64,000 nucleotides of DNA, from the NCBI RefSeq assembly GCF_004151235.1, contig NZ_JUIV01000018.1:51766-115765 (forward strand), given 5' to 3'. The stretch is from Flavobacterium anhuiense (GTDB lineage Bacteria > Bacteroidota > Bacteroidia > Flavobacteriales > Flavobacteriaceae). Position 1 is the first letter of the stretch. Each line of letters opens with the position of its first letter. A program made the translations under genes and the position numbers. The notes under the pieces are model-generated. The model had not been told where the DNA came from. It did no database searches and saw only the letters and a program-made list of their open reading frames with translations. Shown one piece after another: positions 59,317 to 64,000 of the stretch.

Positions 59317-62300
59317 ATGCGTAACTCTACTTTTTGTAAGTCTGGATTTTCTAGACTAATTCTTTTTATCCTATTTGCCATATTACCAATAACTTCATTC
59401 GCACAAGTATGCGGAACTCCTGGAGTTGATGGACCTGTTGCCGTTTCAAGATCTGTAAATACGTATTATCCAATTTCAGGAAATATTACTTTAAATGCGG
59501 GAGCTCAATCTATTTTGTTAGCTGGAGTGCCTGCAACGGATCAATATTCGAATAATTTTGGAGCTATTCCGATTTCAGCTGGAGACTTGATTTTAATTAT
59601 TCAAATGCAGGATGCAACCATAAATTATACAAATACAAATAGTTATGGTTCGGGAACAACAAATAGCGGTCCAGATAGTCAAGGGGGTACAGGATTTACG
59701 TCTCGTGGTAATACTGGAGTTTTTGAGTATGTAATTGCGACAAACAGTGTGCCCTTAACTGGAGGGAATTTGACATTTAAAGGCACAGGCACGAACAATG
59801 GCGTCCTGAATAGTTTTTATAATGCAGATGCTACAACAACACGAGGAAAGAGAACATTTCAAGTAGTGAGAGTACCTCAATACTCTAATTTAACCCTTAC
59901 AGCCAATATTACTACACCACCATTTAATGGAGTTGCCGGTGGTATTATTGCTTTTAATGTTTCTGGAACATTCAATTTTAATGGTTTTAGCATTGATGGT
60001 AGTGCAAGGGGGTTTCGAGGAGGATATAGCCCAAAAGCAGATTCGAATACTAACGATTCTAAAACTTATGTTGATGACTCTTCAAAAAGTAATGTTTCTG
60101 GAAAAGGGGAAGGAATAGCTGGTACGCCTAAGTATATGTGGGATGGCTTTAATCAGGTAGCAAATACAGTGGAAGGAATGCCAGGAGGCTCTGCTGGAAG
60201 AGGTGCTCCTGCCAATGCAGGAGGAGGTGGTAATGACCACAACACCGGTGGAGGTGGCGGTGGTAATGGCGGGTTTGGTGGTCTTGGAGGAGCTGGATGG
60301 CAAGGAGGAGGAGGAGATCTCTTTTCTAATAATCTTACAGGAGGAGGAAGACCAGGATCAATATCGTATACTGTAATTGAAAAATTTCCAAGGCTTATTA
60401 TGGGGGGAGGCGGTGGCGCCGGAGATGCAAATAATGCCTCTTCTGGTGTAAAAGGAGGTGTTGGAGGGGCAATTATCCTTATTAATGCTGGAAATGTTTT
60501 AGGGAATGGTACTATTTATGCAAATGGGGGAAATGGAGCACCAGGAACTTATGCTAACTCACCAGATGGTGCTGGAGGAGGAGGAGCAGGAGGAACAGTT
60601 TTATTGAATGTTTCTAATAATAGTACTGCCAACATTCAAATTCAAGCTAGTGGTGGAGCAGGAGGAAATACTGAAAACGACAATAATAACGAGCACGGAC
60701 CAGGTGGAGGTGGAGGAGGTGGAATTATCTGCCACAATGTTTCAAGTTCAGTAACCATTACAACAAAAGTAATTGGGGGAGCGGCTGGTAAATCTAATGC
60801 AGGAAAAGGAATTACTCACGGTGCTATAGCTGGAACAGATGGTTATGTATCGACTTTTACAGTAGCAGACGTACCGCCAAATTTACAGGTTAATGCAAAT
60901 TGTTTTCCAGTTCTTGAAACAAAAGTAAAAACATTATCGACCACTGCAGTTTGTAATTCTATTGATGAAAAAGTTTCTTATGAAATCGAAATAAAAAATA
61001 CGGGAGCTGGAAATGCGGCTGGAGTGATGTTGGATTTTAGTTTTCCAACAGGTATTGAATTCGATTCGGCTATTGCAACTTATTCTGCAGGAGCTTCGGG
61101 GCCAGCAGGAACTTTAGCCAATTCGACAACAGTTACCGCTAATAATCCCGTTTTTGGAGGATTTAATATTGCACAAAATGCAGTTGTTACTATAACTTTA
61201 GTTGGAAAAGTTGCCGCTTCTATGGCGGCAGGAATTTATAGTGCAAATGCTCAAGCATTGTACTTTGACCCAACACGTACAACTGCCAATTCTACTAGAA
61301 GAATAACCGCATTTACAAATGCTTATGGCACTGCAAATAAAACTTATGAGGGAACTGGGCAATCAAATGTTCCTGGTGTAAATTTTAATGGAACAAGTAC
61401 TGCCCTTGATGATATCTCAATTTTAGCTTTGCCTGCAGCACCAACTGTGAGTGTAACGCAAACAACTTGTGCATCTCCAACTGGGACTATAACGGTTAAT
61501 ACACCTGCAAACGGTTCAGGAATAAGTTATACATTAACGGGAACCAATCCTGTTTCTGCTCCAGTAAATAGTACAACTGGTATTTTTTCTGGATTGGTAC
61601 CAGGAACTTATTCTGTAACTACAACAAATGCGCAAGGATGTACTTCTGCACCTAATGCAGGAATTGTTGTTAATGCTGTTGCAGGAGCGCCAACGGCTAC
61701 AGGTGTTGCTATTTGTCAAGATGGAACGGGGTCATTAACAGCTTCTTCTCCATGTGGAACGTCTAATAGCTCAGGAGCAAAAATCGCAAGATTAGGTAAT
61801 AGTGTAGGTACGGCATCACTTTCTTGGTCTAATCCTTCGAGAGTGACTTCTAATGATTCAAGCTATGCATCTGCAACTGTTAATAGTGGAGGGAACACCA
61901 CTGTTGCGACAAGGTCTCTTCAAGGAACAGATTTTGATTTTAATATTCCTACGAATGCTGCAATTACTGGAATTCAAGTTACAATTGGTCGTTATAGTAG
62001 TACTGCCAGCTCTACTGTGAATGTTAAAGATAATGTTGTTAGTTTAATTAAAGCAGGAAATGTTATTGGTGAAAATAAAGGTATCACAGGATCTAATTGG
62101 TCAACAAGTTCTACTTCTGCAGCAAATTATGGTGGATCATCAGATTTATGGAATACCACTTGGACTCCTGCAGATATTAATAATTCAAATTTTGGAATTG
62201 CTCTATCTGCAAGTATCACTAGAACATCAAGTAATGACATTACTGCATATGTAGATTATATGCAGATTACTGTAAATTATACTATAGGTGGAATTGAATG

Positions 62301-64000
62301 GTATACTACATCAACTGGAGGTTCATCGATTTATACTGGCTCTTCATTTAACCCAGTGGGAGTTGCAGGATCAGGATTGACAAACACTGCTACTGAAGGA
62401 ACAAAAACATATTATGCGGCTTGTTCAGGTAATTCAAATTGTAGAGCAGCGGTAAATTTCGTTATTAATGCAAAACCAACAATAACAGGAGTTTCTCCTG
62501 CATCAAGATGTGGAACTGGAGAAGTAACTTTGGGCGCTGAAGCATCAGCAGGAACTATCAATTGGTATGCTGCATCAACAGGAGGAGTATCATTAGGGAC
62601 AGGAGAGAGTTTTACTACGCCAAGTTTATCTGCAACAACTTCTTATTATGTTGAAGCAACAGATAATGGCTGTACAACGTCAACAAGAACTGAAGTTAAA
62701 GCAACAATAAATACAATACCAACAATAAATTCGACAACAGAGGCTTCAAATTGTGGTGCAGGATCATTACAATTAAAAGCAACCGCCTCAACAGGTGCAA
62801 CTATTAATTGGTATGCAGATCCTACGACTTTGACAGTATTAGGAACTGGAGCAACTTTTAACACTCCAACTTTATCAGCTACTACAACTTACTATGTGGG
62901 TGCAGTAACAGCTGCAGGTTGTACTTCAACATCAAGAATTGCTGTTGCAGCGGTTATAAATACCCCTTCTAGCATTGTATTTACAAGTGGCACTCGAAAT
63001 CCAACGGTTTGTTCTGGAGCATCAGTCCCTAGTGCTGTTTACACTTTTGGAGGAAGTGCTACAAATGCTACAGTATCTAACTTGCCTGCAGGATTATCTG
63101 CTGCGGTCGATACTAATGCAAAAACAATTACAATTTCTGGAAACCCAACAGCAGGAGGCACTTACACCATTACAACTGTTGGACATACTGCACCTTGTAC
63201 AGAAGCAACAATTCAAGGAACTGTAACTTTAACGCCAAATGTGACAATTTCACCATTCTCTCCTACAACATCTTCTCGTTGCCAAGGATCAGGAACAGAT
63301 ACAAGAACCACAACTGCAAGTAATTCAACAAGTATTAGTTATAATCTGGATCCTGCAAGTATCGCAGGGGGTAATACAATTAATGCTACAACGGGAGTGG
63401 TGACGTACGCTGCAAACTGGTCAGGAACAACTACAATCACAGCAAGTGCTGCGGGATGTAACGGACCTGCGACTACTACACATATTGTAACCGTAAATGC
63501 ATTGCCGACCGCGACTATAACTGGAAATTTAACGGCCTGTTTAACCACAACATTGACAGCGGCTACAAATGCAAGTTCAGCGACTTATGTTTGGTACAGA
63601 AACAATGCTGTAATTTCTGGGCAAACTTCTTCTTCATTAGTTGTAAACTCTGACGGAGATTATAAAGTAAAAGTTAAAAATACAGTAACAAGCTGCGAGC
63701 AAACATCGGCTGTTTCAACAGTTAAAGTTAGTGATACAGAAAAACCTGCAAAACCAACATTAGCAGATATTACAGCAGAATGTTCTGTGACAGTTACGCG
63801 ACCAACAACCACAGACAACTGTGCAGGAACAGTAATCGGAACAACGTCAGATCCTTTGACTTATTCAGCACAAGGAACTTATACGATTAACTGGACTTTT
63901 AACGACGGTAACGGAAATACAGAAACGGCCACCCAAAAGGTAATCGTTAAAGACACCCAGAAACCTGCAAAACCAATATTAGCTGATGTTACAGGAGAAT
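59317..64000 (+). CDS. giant cell-surface protein, partial (Gly-rich, SprB/Ig-like, HYR repeats)
   Basis: An open frame of 1561 codons continues beyond the window. It has a signal peptide (SRLILFILFAILPITSFAQ), an N-terminal beta-rich region (to ~280), a Gly-rich stretch with GGGGGGNGG-type runs (~289-515), and a DUF11-like domain (~530-702). A SprB-like repeat (~709-789) follows. A split Ig-like domain is next, with the second half (WYTTSTGGSS) coming ~165 residues later. Two Ig-like repeats (WYAAS, WYADP), further beta domains, an Ig domain and HYR repeats of 73 residues (from ~1475) complete the visible part. Such proteins are usually exported by the type IX system via a C-terminal signal, which would lie beyond the edge. 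It probably serves in adhesion or gliding, by inference. Confidence 0.85.
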   Translation, partial: MRNSTFCKSGFSRLILFILFAILPITSFAQVCGTPGVDGPVAVSRSVNTYYPISGNITLNAGAQSILLAGVPATDQYSNNFGAIPISAGDLILIIQMQDATINYTNTNSYGSGTTNSGPDSQGGTGFTSRGNTGVFEYVIATNSVPLTGGNLTFKGTGTNNGVLNSFYNADATTTRGKRTFQVVRVPQYSNLTLTANITTPPFNGVAGGIIAFNVSGTFNFNGFSIDGSARGFRGGYSPKADSNTNDSKTYVDDSSKSNVSGKGEGIAGTPKYMWDGFNQVANTVEGMPGGSAGRGAPANAGGGGNDHNTGGGGGGNGGFGGLGGAGWQGGGGDLFSNNLTGGGRPGSISYTVIEKFPRLIMGGGGGAGDANNASSGVKGGVGGAIILINAGNVLGNGTIYANGGNGAPGTYANSPDGAGGGGAGGTVLLNVSNNSTANIQIQASGGAGGNTENDNNNEHGPGGGGGGGIICHNVSSSVTITTKVIGGAAGKSNAGKGITHGAIAGTDGYVSTFTVADVPPNLQVNANCFPVLETKVKTLSTTAVCNSIDEKVSYEIEIKNTGAGNAAGVMLDFSFPTGIEFDSAIATYSAGASGPAGTLANSTTVTANNPVFGGFNIAQNAVVTITLVGKVAASMAAGIYSANAQALYFDPTRTTANSTRRITAFTNAYGTANKTYEGTGQSNVPGVNFNGTSTALDDISILALPAAPTVSVTQTTCASPTGTITVNTPANGSGISYTLTGTNPVSAPVNSTTGIFSGLVPGTYSVTTTNAQGCTSAPNAGIVVNAVAGAPTATGVAICQDGTGSLTASSPCGTSNSSGAKIARLGNSVGTASLSWSNPSRVTSNDSSYASATVNSGGNTTVATRSLQGTDFDFNIPTNAAITGIQVTIGRYSSTASSTVNVKDNVVSLIKAGNVIGENKGITGSNWSTSSTSAANYGGSSDLWNTTWTPADINNSNFGIALSASITRTSSNDITAYVDYMQITVNYTIGGIEWYTTSTGGSSIYTGSSFNPVGVAGSGLTNTATEGTKTYYAACSGNSNCRAAVNFVINAKPTITGVSPASRCGTGEVTLGAEASAGTINWYAASTGGVSLGTGESFTTPSLSATTSYYVEATDNGCTTSTRTEVKATINTIPTINSTTEASNCGAGSLQLKATASTGATINWYADPTTLTVLGTGATFNTPTLSATTTYYVGAVTAAGCTSTSRIAVAAVINTPSSIVFTSGTRNPTVCSGASVPSAVYTFGGSATNATVSNLPAGLSAAVDTNAKTITISGNPTAGGTYTITTVGHTAPCTEATIQGTVTLTPNVTISPFSPTTSSRCQGSGTDTRTTTASNSTSISYNLDPASIAGGNTINATTGVVTYAANWSGTTTITASAAGCNGPATTTHIVTVNALPTATITGNLTACLTTTLTAATNASSATYVWYRNNAVISGQTSSSLVVNSDGDYKVKVKNTVTSCEQTSAVSTVKVSDTEKPAKPTLADITAECSVTVTRPTTTDNCAGTVIGTTSDPLTYSAQGTYTINWTFNDGNGNTETATQKVIVKDTQKPAKPILADVTGE
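63745..64000 (+). repeat. HYR-type repeats, 219-bp period
   Basis: CCTGCAAAACCAACATTAGC at 63745 recurs at 63964 with few changes, a 219-bp (73-residue) period. The second copy is cut by the window edge, and more copies are likely beyond. Confidence 0.75.

Overview
The window is a stretch of an AT-rich chromosome from a Bacteroidota bacterium, most likely a Flavobacterium species. This rests on the Bacteroidota-type promoter (-7 box TAnnTTTG, often with a TTG about 17-22 nt upstream) before many genes, the alternative complex III (Act) plus cox cluster, a Flavobacterium-style thi operon, DUF3127 and DUF2723 proteins, and a giant Gly-rich/Ig/HYR-repeat surface protein. No database search was possible, so the genus is inferred from recognised protein families.

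Layout. 1-2346: end of a flavin reductase gene, a DUF3127 protein, aat and a MOSC protein (+). 2343-9860: a complete thiamin operon on the minus strand, with a TPP riboswitch followed by thiS, thiC, a second thiE-like gene, thiD, thiE, thiG, a GxxExxY cassette, thiH and thiF. 9924-12507: tag, two lipoprotein genes and a queuosine-precursor transporter gene (-). 12669-14732: an M3 peptidase gene (+). 14799-17690: rplM-rpsI-rpsB-tsf (-). 17885-19475: two exported ferritin-like proteins (-). 19677-20702: a LacI-type regulator (+). 20815-23649: polA (-). 23976-26672: a two-component system bracketed by two homologous tiny Lys-rich exported proteins (+). 26835-28446: a metallophosphoesterase and a cysteine-free thioredoxin-like protein (+). 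28472-32493: a polysaccharide deacetylase and a DUF2723 membrane protein (-). 32740-32990: two tandem tRNA-Gln genes. 33213-36829: an AraC regulator, an aldehyde dehydrogenase and a universal stress protein (-), with a small double-glycine peptide gene on the + strand at 35752. 37004-41676: rimP-nusA-infB (+) behind an attenuator-like hairpin. 41932-43778: an acid phosphatase, a frameshifted DUF4920 gene and a SPOR protein. 43999-55390: actABCDEF-coxBA, the respiratory electron-transfer module (+). 55497-58800: ruvB, a cytochrome P450 gene and queG (+). 59317-64000: the first 1561 codons of a very large surface protein gene that runs off the window.

How the parts work together. The thi genes cover thiazole synthesis (thiS/F/G/H), pyrimidine synthesis (thiC), kinase (thiD) and coupling (thiE) under one riboswitch. 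The act/cox genes move electrons from menaquinol through Act cytochromes to a cytochrome c oxidase. rplM-rpsI-rpsB-tsf and rimP-nusA-infB are translation and transcription housekeeping operons.

The strongest candidate for something new is the two-component system. The genes for both small flanking proteins carry the same promoter layout, TCTTCAT-N4-TCTTCAT-N10-TAnnTTTG, an 11-bp direct repeat as expected for an OmpR/PhoB-class regulator. Other signals worth checking are the GxxExxY gene enclosed by a 20-bp perfect inverted repeat inside the thi operon, a palindromic repeat inserted in frame into a thiE paralogue, a terminator hairpin just after the rimP promoter, an orphan double-glycine peptide, and intergenic repeats of unrelated sequence that all share a 7-bp period.
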